Below, piece by piece: positions 36,046 through 44,391 of a DNA stretch of 64,000 nucleotides (position 1 is the first letter of the stretch; the number at the start of each line of letters is the position of its first letter). The translations under genes were made by a program, and so were the position numbers. The notes below the pieces were generated by a model. It did no database searches. It had not been told where the DNA came from and was given only the letters and a program-made list of their open reading frames with translations. Source of the DNA: CAVQEG01 sp963711465 (GTDB taxonomy: Bacteria > Bacteroidota > Ignavibacteria > OLB7); assembly GCA_963711465.1 (NCBI GenBank), contig CAVQEG010000001.1, forward strand, positions 3,137,622 to 3,201,621. The letters are read 5' to 3'.

Positions 36046-37545
36046 ATGAATTCTGCAAATGGTGGTTCGGGGCGTGTGGTCTCCGTGCGCGGAAGTGTCG
36101 TCGACGTGGCGTTCGAGAGTGCGCTTCCCGAGCTGCGCACCGAATTGCGCTCGGGCGGGATGATCCTCGAGGTCGCGCTGCACCTCGACGAGCGAACTGT
36201 TCGCGCCATCGCGCTGACCGCGACGGCAGGCCTCGCACGTGGCGACGCGGTCGAGAATACGGGGCATCCGCTGATGGTACCCGTCGGCGAATCGCTGCTC
36301 GGTCGCGCGTTCAACGTGTTCGGTCAGACGATCGACGGTCGCGGCGAGGTGCAGGCGAAGGAGTACCGATCGATCCATCAACCGGCGGTGCCGCTCAGTT
36401 CCCAGTCGACACGTTCGGAGATTCTGACGACCGGCATCAAAGCCATCGATCTGCTGGCACCACTGGAACGCGGCGGCAAGGCGGGACTCTTCGGCGGTGC
36501 CGGCGTCGGCAAGACGGTGCTGATCATGGAGATGATCCACAACATGGTCACACAGCACCGTGGCGTGTCGTTCTTCTGCGGTATCGGCGAACGGTGTCGG
36601 GAAGCGGAGGAACTCTACCGGGAGGTGCTCGACGCCGGGGTGCTCGAACATGCCGTGCTCATATTCGGCCAGATGAACGAGCCGCCGGGGGCGCGGTTCC
36701 GCGTTGGCCAGGCGGCGCTGACCATGGCGGAATTCTTCCGCGACGACATGCGACAGGACGTGCTGATGCTCGTCGACAACATTTTCCGCTTCGTGCAGGC
36801 CGGCTCCGAGGTCTCCGGCCTGATGGGCCGGCTCAGTTCGCGACTCGGCTACCAGCCGACGCTCGGTACAGAACTGGCCGAACTCGAGGAGCGCATCACC
36901 AGCACGCGCACCGCGGCCATCACCTCGGTGCAGGCCATCTACGTTCCCGCTGACGACTTCACCGATCCTGCAGTGACGCACACGTTCGCCCACCTGTCCG
37001 CATTCATCGTACTCTCCCGTGAGCGCGCCAGTCAGGGTCTCTATCCGGCGGTGAACCTGCTGCAGACGAATTCGAAGATGCTCACGCCGCTCGTCGCCGG
37101 GCATCGGCACTACGACATCGCCCGCGCCGTTCGCGAAACGCTGGCATCCTATGAAGAGCTGAAGGACATCATCGCGATGCTCGGTATGGAGGAGCTGGCG
37201 GGCGAGGATCGCCGCACCGTCGCCCGCGCCCGGCGGCTGGAACGATTCCTCACGCAGCCGTTCCACGTCACCCAGACGTTCACCGGACGCGCCGGACGGA
37301 CGGTCGGACTCGAGGAGGTGCTCGACGGGTGCGAGCGAATTCTCAACGACGAATTCACCGATCAGCCGGAATCGGTACTGTACATGATCGGAGCGATCGA
37401 CGAGGCGGACACCGGCGAGGGGTCCTCCGCGGTGGCAACGGACGATGCAGCGGCCGGCACCGCCGCGTCCGCGGCTGAGGCGGCCGACAGCGTACCGGCA
37501 GGGAGCGCAACGGGCGCGGATGCCGGGCCGGAGGCGACCGTATGA
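36046..37545 (+). CDS. atpD: N-type ATPase subunit beta
   Basis: 499 residues, first gene of the operon. Walker A GGAGVGKT at residues 150-157, Walker B-like LMLVDNIFRF and the DELSEED-region analogue near residue 380. F-type beta is catalytic for ATP. The C-terminus has a 40-residue Ala/Gly/Asp-rich tail (residues about 458-499) not expected in the family. Overlaps atpC by 4 bases (ATGA). Standing first with atpC right after is the N-ATPase order (atpDCQRBEFAG), unlike ordinary F-ATPase operons. Confidence 0.97.
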   Translation: MNSANGGSGRVVSVRGSVVDVAFESALPELRTELRSGGMILEVALHLDERTVRAIALTATAGLARGDAVENTGHPLMVPVGESLLGRAFNVFGQTIDGRGEVQAKEYRSIHQPAVPLSSQSTRSEILTTGIKAIDLLAPLERGGKAGLFGGAGVGKTVLIMEMIHNMVTQHRGVSFFCGIGERCREAEELYREVLDAGVLEHAVLIFGQMNEPPGARFRVGQAALTMAEFFRDDMRQDVLMLVDNIFRFVQAGSEVSGLMGRLSSRLGYQPTLGTELAELEERITSTRTAAITSVQAIYVPADDFTDPAVTHTFAHLSAFIVLSRERASQGLYPAVNLLQTNSKMLTPLVAGHRHYDIARAVRETLASYEELKDIIAMLGMEELAGEDRRTVARARRLERFLTQPFHVTQTFTGRAGRTVGLEEVLDGCERILNDEFTDQPESVLYMIGAIDEADTGEGSSAVATDDAAAGTAASAAEAADSVPAGSATGADAGPEATV

Positions 37546-37919
37546 AGCTGAAGGTGCTGCTGCCGGAGCGGGTGCTGCTGGAGCGGGAAGTCGACAAGAT
37601 CGTCGCCGAGGCGATCGACGGCTCCTTCGGAATTCTCCCGCGACACATCGACATGGTCGCACCGCTGGTGCCGGGAATCCTCCGCTACACCGCCGGCGGC
37701 GAGGAGGCCTACCTGGCCCTCGACGAGGGGATGCTCGTCAAGTGCGGTCAGGAGGTGCTCGTCTCGGTACGCAATGCGGTGGCGGGCGTCGATCTTGGTG
37801 CCCTCGAGGAAACCGTCCGCGAGCGGTTCCACGTGATCGACGACCAGGAGCGGCGGATGCGTACGGCGCTCCTGCATCTGGAACTCGACATCGTCCGGAG
37901 GTTCTCTGAGCTGCGATAG
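37542..37919 (+). CDS. atpC: N-type ATPase subunit epsilon
   Basis: 125 residues. It starts MKLKVLLPERVLLEREVDKI and has the beta-sandwich signature GSFGILPRHIDMVAPLVPG, then a long C-terminal helix. Epsilon couples the central stalk to the c-ring and restrains ATP hydrolysis. Overlaps atpD by 4 bases, so translation is coupled; a 132-base gap precedes atpQ. Confidence 0.95.
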   Translation: MKLKVLLPERVLLEREVDKIVAEAIDGSFGILPRHIDMVAPLVPGILRYTAGGEEAYLALDEGMLVKCGQEVLVSVRNAVAGVDLGALEETVRERFHVIDDQERRMRTALLHLELDIVRRFSELR

Positions 37920-38051
37920 TGGCCCCCGCGGCCGCGGCCAGGCACCTGTCCGCACTGCTGCGAGGGCGTGAGGCGGACGAAGTACGCGGCGGAATGCGCT
38001 GCTGTGCTTCGACGCACGGACCTCCGGCGATCTGCATTCGAGGGTACCATC

Positions 38052-38363
38052 ATGAGCGAATCTGACGACGAGCGCGAGCGGCGCGAGGGCGAATTCGCCC
38101 GAAGGGTCGGCTCGATGGAGGCGCGACGGATGCGTGCGCGCCGCCGGCGTGGTCATGGCCTGTGGTACGGACTCGGCATGTTCGGACTCGTCGGCTGGTC
38201 GGTGGCCCTGCCGACCGTCATTGCGCTCGCTCTCGGCGTCTGGCTCGACTCGCGAGGGCACGGACGGTACTCATGGACGTTGATGCTGCTGGTCGCGGGG
38301 ATCGCCATCGGCTGCTTCAACGCCTGGCACTGGGTTCGACGCGAAAGCAGCAACGGAGAATGA
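38052..38363 (+). CDS. atpQ: N-ATPase accessory membrane protein AtpQ (AtpI-like)
   Basis: 103 residues from ATG 38052; a longer GTG-type frame exists upstream but this start leaves a normal N-terminus. A basic, charged N-terminal tail (RERREGEFARRV..RMRARRRRG) is followed by two membrane segments with a short loop (FGLVGWSVALPTVIALALGVW and YSWTLMLLVAGIAIGCFNAW). Position and shape match AtpQ of N-ATPase operons, an assembly or ion-supply factor related to AtpI. The next gene begins 7 bases later. Confidence 0.85.
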   Translation: MSESDDERERREGEFARRVGSMEARRMRARRRRGHGLWYGLGMFGLVGWSVALPTVIALALGVWLDSRGHGRYSWTLMLLVAGIAIGCFNAWHWVRRESSNGE

Positions 38364-38370
38364 ACGCCTG

Positions 38371-39591
38371 ATGGTCCAACCCGTAGCCGTACACATACTG
38401 CTGGTGGCGTCGGTGATCGTGCTCTGCGCGGTGGTGCGGTTCGCGCTGCAGCGGGTGCACGTGCCGGCGATCGTCGGCTACTTCGCAATCGGCATCGCGC
38501 TGCGTCTGGTCGACGACGCCTGGGGAATCATGGGCCCCGGCGGCCATCGCATCTTCACCTTCCTTGCGGAGATGGGTGTCGTCGTGCTGCTCTTCCGCGT
38601 GGGACTCGAGAGCAAGGTGGAGCGGCTGCTTCGACGGCTGCGGACCGCGAGCGTCATCTTCGTCGGCGACGTCGTGGTCAGCGGCGCGGTCGGCTTCTTC
38701 GCCGCCCGATATCTGGTCGGATGGGGACTGATTCCGAGTCTGTTCGTCTCGGTGGCTCTTACGGCGACGAGCGTCGGAATCTCGGTGAGCATCTGGCAGG
38801 ATGCAGGTCGGTTGACGACGTCGGCGGGTGAGATCATGCTCGACGTGGCCGAACTCGACGATCTCTCGGGCGTGCTGCTCATGGCGCTGCTGCTGGCGAT
38901 GGCGCCGGCGCTCAGAGGCACTCTCGGACATGAGTTCGTACCGATGCTCGGCGCGCTCTTCGGAACCTTTCTGGTGAAGCTCATCGCCCTCGGCCTGTTC
39001 TGCGTTCTGTTCTCGCGCTACGCCGAGCGGCACGTCACCGAGACCTTCCAGCGCATTCATTCCGGTTCCGGCGCACTGCTGATGGTACTCGGCATCGGAA
39101 TCATCGTCGCCGCGGGTGCGGAGCTGCTCGGCTTTTCGGTCGCCATCGGAGCGTTCTTCGCCGGGCTGATGTTCAGCCGCGATCCGACGTCGGTCAAGCT
39201 CGACGTCTCGTTCGCCTCGCTGCACGACCTGTTCGCACCGTTCTTCTTCGTCGGCATCGGGCTCGAGCTGCATCCCTCGGCGCTGTCAGCGGGATTCGTG
39301 CCGATCGCAGTGCTGCTGGTGGCCGCCGCGGTCGGGAAGCTGCTCGGCAACGGCGGGACCACGTGGATGACGAGCGGGCGGACGGCGGCACTGCTGATCG
39401 GCGTGAGCATGCTGCCGCGCGCGGAAATCGCACTGATCGTAATGCAGCGCGGACTCGACCTCGGGGACTGGGCGGTGCCGAGCGAGGCGTATGCGGCGAT
39501 GGTCGCCATCTCCGCGATCCTTGCGCTCGCCGTGCCGATCGTGTTGCGCCGGATTTTCGAACGCCATCCGACACGGCAGGAGGCCGCATGA
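38371..39591 (+). CDS. CPA2-type cation/proton antiporter embedded in the ATPase operon
   Basis: 406 residues with about 12 membrane segments. The family signatures are clear: VPAIVGYFAIGIALR near the start, LFRVGLESKVERL, and the transport core LDVAELDDLSGVLLMALLL with the paired Asp residues (residues about 154-168). The KefB/NhaS3-like C-terminal RCK regulatory domain is absent. It probably exchanges Na+ or K+ for H+. It starts 7 bases after atpQ and ends in a 4-base overlap with atpR (ATGA), so it is part of the operon. Classic N-ATPase operons do not contain an antiporter here, as far as I know. Confidence 0.92.
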   Translation: MVQPVAVHILLVASVIVLCAVVRFALQRVHVPAIVGYFAIGIALRLVDDAWGIMGPGGHRIFTFLAEMGVVVLLFRVGLESKVERLLRRLRTASVIFVGDVVVSGAVGFFAARYLVGWGLIPSLFVSVALTATSVGISVSIWQDAGRLTTSAGEIMLDVAELDDLSGVLLMALLLAMAPALRGTLGHEFVPMLGALFGTFLVKLIALGLFCVLFSRYAERHVTETFQRIHSGSGALLMVLGIGIIVAAGAELLGFSVAIGAFFAGLMFSRDPTSVKLDVSFASLHDLFAPFFFVGIGLELHPSALSAGFVPIAVLLVAAAVGKLLGNGGTTWMTSGRTAALLIGVSMLPRAEIALIVMQRGLDLGDWAVPSEAYAAMVAISAILALAVPIVLRRIFERHPTRQEAA

Positions 39592-39917
39592 ACGCATCGA
39601 TCATCATTTCACTCGTGCTCAGTGCCATCGGGGGCGCGATCATCGGCGGGTTCTACTTCGGCGTGATGTGGTTGACCGTCCGCCGGCTGCCGCAGGCACG
39701 ACGTCCCGCCGTGTTCATCCTCGGGGGATTCATCGTTCGTCTCGTCGTCGCACTCGTCGGTCTGTACCTGATCATGGGCGGCCGGTGGGAGCGCGCCGCC
39801 GCCGCCCTCGTCGGCTTCGTCCTCGTCCGAGCGGTGCTCACTCGCGTGTGGGGACCGGGCGGGTTGAATCCAAACGGCAACCGCAATCCGCGCGTGGACG
39901 CCGGAGGCGGCCGGTAG
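39588..39917 (+). CDS. atpR: N-ATPase accessory membrane protein AtpR
   Basis: 109 residues with three hydrophobic segments (about 3-28, 38-62 and 68-85) and a polar Gly/Asn-rich tail. The ATG at 39588 overlaps the antiporter stop. The pattern FGVMWLTVRRLP..RRPAVFILGGFIVRL matches AtpR, thought to assist c-ring or subunit a assembly. Small, poorly conserved, but expected here between atpQ and atpB. Confidence 0.85.
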   Translation: MNASIIISLVLSAIGGAIIGGFYFGVMWLTVRRLPQARRPAVFILGGFIVRLVVALVGLYLIMGGRWERAAAALVGFVLVRAVLTRVWGPGGLNPNGNRNPRVDAGGGR

Positions 39918-39946
39918 TCGGTGAACACATCCGTCGGAGACGTCTC

Positions 39947-40645
39947 CTGGAAATCAACATCGACCATATCGTGTTCTTCCGCCTCGTCGGGGTGAACATC
40001 AACGCGACGCTCGTATTCACCTGGGCGGTGATGGCGCTGCTGATCGTCGGGTCGTGGCTGATCACGCGACGATTGACCGACGGTCCGAACATTTCGCGGT
40101 GGCAGAACGGGCTGGAGGTGGTGGTCAGCTACATCCGCTCGACGATTCGCGAAGCGGCCGGGAGAGACGCCGACACGTACCTGCCGTTCATCGGAACACT
40201 GTTTCTGTTCATCGCCGTAGCGAACCTGCTGAGCGTGCTTCCCTGGTTCAGACCGCCGACGGCATCGCTGTCGACGACCGTGGCACTGGCGGCATGTGTG
40301 TTCGTAGCCGTCCCCGTGTTCGGCATCGCGACACAGGGCGTGCGCGCCTACCTGCGGCAGTACGTGCGACCGACTCCGCTGATGCTGCCGTTCCACATCA
40401 TCGGCGAGCTTTCGCGAACGGTGGCGCTGGCGGTGCGGCTGTTCGGAAACATGACGAGTGGAATGCTGATCGTGGCTGTGCTGCTGAGTCTGGCGCCGCT
40501 GTTCTTCCCCGTGGTGATGCAGGCGTTCGGCCTGCTCGTCGGCGTGATTCAGGCCTACGTCTTCGCAATTCTCGCCCTCGTCTACGTCGCCTCGGCCTCC
40601 CGCGCGCATGAAGGCGGAGCCGAGGAGGAAGCGGTCCGGCCGTAG
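39947..40645 (+). CDS. atpB: N-type ATPase subunit a (proposed CTG start)
   Basis: 232 residues if initiated at CTG 39947. No ATG, GTG or TTG occurs in frame between the atpR stop region and the first membrane segment, while CGGAGA sits 7 bases before this CTG. The protein then reads LEINIDHIVFFRLVGVNINATLVFTW, the usual N-ATPase beginning. The essential Arg of the ion half-channel is R164 in AVRLFGNMTSG, preceded by FHIIGELSRTVAL. The downstream helices are complete. If the CTG is wrong, GTG 39971 is an alternative but would cut into the N-terminus. Confidence 0.88.
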   Translation: MEINIDHIVFFRLVGVNINATLVFTWAVMALLIVGSWLITRRLTDGPNISRWQNGLEVVVSYIRSTIREAAGRDADTYLPFIGTLFLFIAVANLLSVLPWFRPPTASLSTTVALAACVFVAVPVFGIATQGVRAYLRQYVRPTPLMLPFHIIGELSRTVALAVRLFGNMTSGMLIVAVLLSLAPLFFPVVMQAFGLLVGVIQAYVFAILALVYVASASRAHEGGAEEEAVRP

Positions 40646-40710
40646 GTGCTCCTGCAGCCACGGCTCCGGCAATCGGTGCTCAGGAAATTCGTGCAACACT
40701 GGAGGAATCC

Positions 40711-40989
40711 ATGGACAACATCGGCATGATGGGGATGGTCTCGATCATCACGGCGGGAATCACGATCGCCATCGGTTCGATCGGACCGGCCATCGGCGAG
40801 GCACGCGCGCTTGCACAGGCGCTGAGTGCCATTGCACAGCAACCGGACGAAGCGAGCACCATCACCCGCACGCTGTTCGTGGGAATGGCGATGGTGGAGT
40901 CGACGGCGATTTACTGCTTCGTCATCTCGCTGATACTGATTTTCGCCAACCCGTTCTGGAGCTTCGTCGTACAGCGCGGCGGAGGGTGA
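40711..40989 (+). CDS. atpE: N-type ATPase subunit c (rotor ring)
   Basis: 92 residues with two membrane helices. Helix 1 has GPAIGEARALAQAL with E30; helix 2 has MVESTAIYCF with E63, S64, T65 and Y68. The V-E-S-T...Y pattern is the Na+-site pattern of Na+-binding rings, but position 30, where Ilyobacter has Gln, is Glu. A two-carboxylate ring of the N-ATPase type from Burkholderia pseudomallei is reported to bind protons, so the ion is uncertain. Ribosome site GGAGGAATCC is right before ATG 40711. Confidence 0.95.
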   Translation: MDNIGMMGMVSIITAGITIAIGSIGPAIGEARALAQALSAIAQQPDEASTITRTLFVGMAMVESTAIYCFVISLILIFANPFWSFVVQRGGG

Positions 40990-40992
40990 GCG

Positions 40993-41802
40993 ATGCAGAT
41001 CGACTGGTTCACATTCGTCGCCCAGATCGTCAACTTCCTGATCCTCATCTGGTTGCTGAAGCGCTTCCTCTACCGTCCCGTCATCGACGCGATGGACCGA
41101 AGGGCGGCATCGATCGCGGCCGAAGCCGAGGCGGCGGAGAAGAGTCGCGCCGATGCCGAACGCGACGCCGCCTCCTATCGTTCGATGACCGAGTCGCTCG
41201 AGCGGGAGCGTCAGGAGCGGCTCCAGAGCGCGACGCGCGAAGCCGCCAAACAGCGGAGTGATCTGATCGAACAGGCGAAGAAGGAGGTGGCCGGGCTCAA
41301 GGCCGAATGGGACGACGCGTTGAAGCGCGAACAGTCGAGTTATCTCGATGACCTGAAGCAGCGCACCCGCGCCGAGGTGCTCGAGATCGCGCGACGCGTG
41401 CTCCGCGATCTCGCCGACGCGGATGTGGAGCAGCGCGTCGTCGGCGTCTTCATCGACCGACTCTCACACCTCGACGACGCTGCGGTCGACGAGCTCCGCC
41501 GGGCCGTTGATGCGTCCGGCGACGACATGGAGGTGCGCAGTGCGTTCGAACTTGCCGAGGAGGCGCGCGGGCGAATCACCGACGCGATTTCCGATCGGGT
41601 CGGTCGACACACCACACCGGAATTCTCCGTCGATCCCTCGATCGGACTCGGCATCGAGCTCCGCGCGGGCGGCTGGCGACTTGCCTGGTCGACCGAGCAT
41701 TACCTCGACACACTCGAAGCCGTGTTTCACGAGGGTGCCCCCGGTTCGGCTGCGGCGTCGGCGTCACCCGCGACGCCCGACGGTGTCGAGCAGTCGGCCT
41801 GA
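40993..41802 (+). CDS. atpF: N-type ATPase subunit b with probable delta-like C-terminus
   Basis: 269 residues, long for subunit b (about 160). One membrane helix (FVAQIVNFLILIWLLKRFLY) is followed by a long charged coiled coil to about residue 140 (EAEAAEKSRADAERDAASY and KKEVAGLKAEWDDAL), then a globular C-terminal region (about 150-250) that takes the place of the missing atpH (delta) gene. The ATG at 40993 begins 3 bases after atpE. It forms the peripheral stalk. Confidence 0.92.
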   Translation: MQIDWFTFVAQIVNFLILIWLLKRFLYRPVIDAMDRRAASIAAEAEAAEKSRADAERDAASYRSMTESLERERQERLQSATREAAKQRSDLIEQAKKEVAGLKAEWDDALKREQSSYLDDLKQRTRAEVLEIARRVLRDLADADVEQRVVGVFIDRLSHLDDAAVDELRRAVDASGDDMEVRSAFELAEEARGRITDAISDRVGRHTTPEFSVDPSIGLGIELRAGGWRLAWSTEHYLDTLEAVFHEGAPGSAAASASPATPDGVEQSA

Positions 41803-41892
41803 ACGTCATTGACGCGACATCCTCCACGTCGTTCCGGGCGTGATGTTCTGCTCAGGAGAGATACCCCGGAACGCCACTGACACTCGTGAATC

Positions 41893-43434
41893 ATGGACAA
41901 GCGCAACCACCGGCTCACCGGCATTCTGGACGAGACGTTCCGCTCCCTGCGCTCGGGTCTCGAGGCGCACGAGCCGGAGATGCGGCTGCGGGAGGTCGGC
42001 ACTGTCGAGTCGATCGGCGAGGGGATTGCCGTGCTGCGCGGGCTCCCCGGACTTCAGGCGGATGAACTGGTGCAATTCCCGGGCGCCGTGATGGGCATGG
42101 CGTTCAACCTCGATCCGGGGGCTGTCGGCATCGTGATGCTCGATGAGGGCGAGCACATCGAGGCGGGAGACGACGTCTACCGGACAGGACGCGTGCTGGA
42201 CGTTCCGGTGGGCGAGGGTCTGCTTGGCCGCGTGGTCGACGCGTTGGGACGTCCGCTGGACGACCGCGGTCGCGTGGTGTTCACCGAACGGCGAGCGGTG
42301 GAGCACGCGGCACCGGCGATCATGGATCGCGCGCCGGTGGCGACCCCGTTGCAGACGGGAATCAAGGTGATCGACGCGCTGATTCCGATCGGGCGGGGAC
42401 AGCGCGAGCTGATTCTCGGGGACCGGCAGACCGGCAAGACGGCGATCGCCGTGGACACCATCATCAACCAGCGCGGCGGCGACGTCATCTGCGTCTACTG
42501 TTCGATCGGCAAGCAGGCCGCTTCGGTTGCCGGCGTGGTCGAACGGCTGCGGGACCACGGTGCCATCGACTACACCTGCGTGGTCTCCGCCGGTGGGGAC
42601 GATCCGCCCGGACTCCAGTTCATCGCTCCGTACGCCGCGACCACCATCGCCGAATTCTTCCTCGACGCGGGACGCGACGTGCTGGTGGTCTACGACGACC
42701 TGACGTGGCACGCGCGGGCCTACCGGCAGATCGCGCTCCTGCTGCGGCGCCCGCCCGGCCGCGAGGCGTATCCGGGCGACATCTTCTACATCCACGCTCG
42801 GATGCTGGAGCGATCGACGCAACTGCGCAGCGCACGCGGTGGCGGTTCGCTCACGGCACTGCCGATCATCGAGACCGAGGCGCAGAATCTTGCGGCATAC
42901 ATCCCGACGAATCTGATCTCGATCACCGACGGCCAGATCTACCTCTCGCCGGTTGAATTCCAGCGTGGAATTCTTCCCGCCGTCGATGTCGGACGGTCCG
43001 TCTCCCGCGTCGGCGGCAAGGCCCAGCTTCCCGCCTACCGTGCCGTCGCCGGCACGCTGAGACTCTCCTACGCGCAGTTCCAGGAACTCGAGGCGTTCGC
43101 CCGATTCAGCACGCGACTCGACGAACAGACGCGCAGAACGATCGAGCGCGGGCGACGCGTGCGCGAGGTGCTCAAGCAGCTGCAGTTCGCTCCCATCCCG
43201 GTGGCCGAGCAGATCGCCGTGATGCTCGCGGTCAACGACGGTGTGTTCGACCCGCTGGCGCTGGAGCAGATCGGGGATGCCGAGAAGGCGGTGCGTTCGG
43301 CGGTCGGCGAGCATCTCCCGGAGGTGTGCCAATCGATCGAATCGGGTGAGGCACTCTCCGACGACGCCCGCGCGGCAGTCCTGCGCGAGGCGAAGTCGGC
43401 GGTGGAATCGATGCAGAGCCATGGAGACGATTGA
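41893..43434 (+). CDS. atpA: N-type ATPase subunit alpha
   Basis: 513 residues, normal length. Walker A GDRQTGKT at residues 176-183, VYCSIGKQ and GRSVSRVGGKAQ with the conserved Arg finger. Regulatory nucleotide-binding subunit of the F1 head. It begins 90 bases after atpF and overlaps atpG by 14 bases, so atpG translation depends on it. Confidence 0.97.
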   Translation: MDKRNHRLTGILDETFRSLRSGLEAHEPEMRLREVGTVESIGEGIAVLRGLPGLQADELVQFPGAVMGMAFNLDPGAVGIVMLDEGEHIEAGDDVYRTGRVLDVPVGEGLLGRVVDALGRPLDDRGRVVFTERRAVEHAAPAIMDRAPVATPLQTGIKVIDALIPIGRGQRELILGDRQTGKTAIAVDTIINQRGGDVICVYCSIGKQAASVAGVVERLRDHGAIDYTCVVSAGGDDPPGLQFIAPYAATTIAEFFLDAGRDVLVVYDDLTWHARAYRQIALLLRRPPGREAYPGDIFYIHARMLERSTQLRSARGGGSLTALPIIETEAQNLAAYIPTNLISITDGQIYLSPVEFQRGILPAVDVGRSVSRVGGKAQLPAYRAVAGTLRLSYAQFQELEAFARFSTRLDEQTRRTIERGRRVREVLKQLQFAPIPVAEQIAVMLAVNDGVFDPLALEQIGDAEKAVRSAVGEHLPEVCQSIESGEALSDDARAAVLREAKSAVESMQSHGDD

Positions 43435-44314
43435 GGCATTGCGACGCCAGATCGAGGCGGCCGAAGGGCTGCACTCGGTCGTTCGAACGATGAAAGTCGT
43501 CTCGGCGGCAAGCGTCCGTCAGTACGACGACGCCGTGCGCTCGCTCGGCGACTACTTCCGCGCTGTCGAAATGGGATTTCAGATCCTGCTGCGCGGTCCA
43601 GCCGGTGAACGCATCGCGACTCCGCCGGCAACGAACCCTGGCGGCGGAGTCCGTGCGGTCGTGTTCGGTTCCGCTCAGGGGCTCTGCGGCAGGTTCAACG
43701 AGCAACTGGTCGCCTTCGTCGGCGAGACGCTGAAGGACAGGGGTGAGACGGCCTCGGCGGTGCTGGCGGTCGGCGAGCGTGTGAGCGGTGCGCTCCAGGG
43801 AGCCGGTCACCGCGTCGAGGGGTCGCGCACGATGCCGGGTTCCATCGGGGGAATCACTCCGGCGGTCCAGGAGCTCGTTCCCATCCTGCTCGAGTGGACC
43901 CGATCCGATTCATCCGCACGAATTCTTCTCTTCCACCACAAGCCGAAGGGCGGCACATCGTTTCAGCCGAGAGTTCAGCAACTGGTTCCGCTTTCGAGCG
44001 ATTGGCTGCACCATCTGGCGCACGAGCGCTGGCCGACGCACGTGCTACCGACGCACAGTTCGGACACCGAGGCGCTGTTCGGCGCGCTGGTCCGGCAGTA
44101 TATCTTCGTGTCGCTGTACCGGGCGCTGGCCGAGTCGCTGGCCAGCGAGAATGCGAGCCGGCTGACGGCGATGCACGCTGCGGAGAAGCACATCGACGAT
44201 CGGCTGGAATATCTTCGCGGGAAATTTCGCACCGAGCGCCAGCAGCAGGTGACCGAGGAGGTGCTGGAGGTGGTGAGCGCCTACGAGGCAAGTTCGGGCC
44301 GCCAGGGGCGGTGA
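43421..44314 (+). CDS. atpG: N-type ATPase subunit gamma
   Basis: 297 residues from ATG 43421, overlapping the end of atpA. N-terminal coiled coil METIEALRRQIEAAEGLHSVVRTMKVVSAAS and the C-terminal helix DRLEYLRGKFRTERQQQVTEEVLEV match the family. Gamma is the rotating central stalk. The middle contains FGSAQGLCGRFNEQLVAFV, the usual Rossmann-like part. Last gene of the operon. Confidence 0.95.
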   Translation: METIEALRRQIEAAEGLHSVVRTMKVVSAASVRQYDDAVRSLGDYFRAVEMGFQILLRGPAGERIATPPATNPGGGVRAVVFGSAQGLCGRFNEQLVAFVGETLKDRGETASAVLAVGERVSGALQGAGHRVEGSRTMPGSIGGITPAVQELVPILLEWTRSDSSARILLFHHKPKGGTSFQPRVQQLVPLSSDWLHHLAHERWPTHVLPTHSSDTEALFGALVRQYIFVSLYRALAESLASENASRLTAMHAAEKHIDDRLEYLRGKFRTERQQQVTEEVLEVVSAYEASSGRQGR

Positions 44315-44391
44315 GGGTCTGTGGCGCGGGTCGCGGCGAAGGTGGGGTGCGAGGTTGTGGCGGGGCGTCGGGTTCAGAAATCAATTCGAAC

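Noticed and set aside
41806..43422. 538-codon minus-strand frame antisense to atpA
   Set aside because: atpA is certain on the plus strand; the antisense product has no homologous motif.
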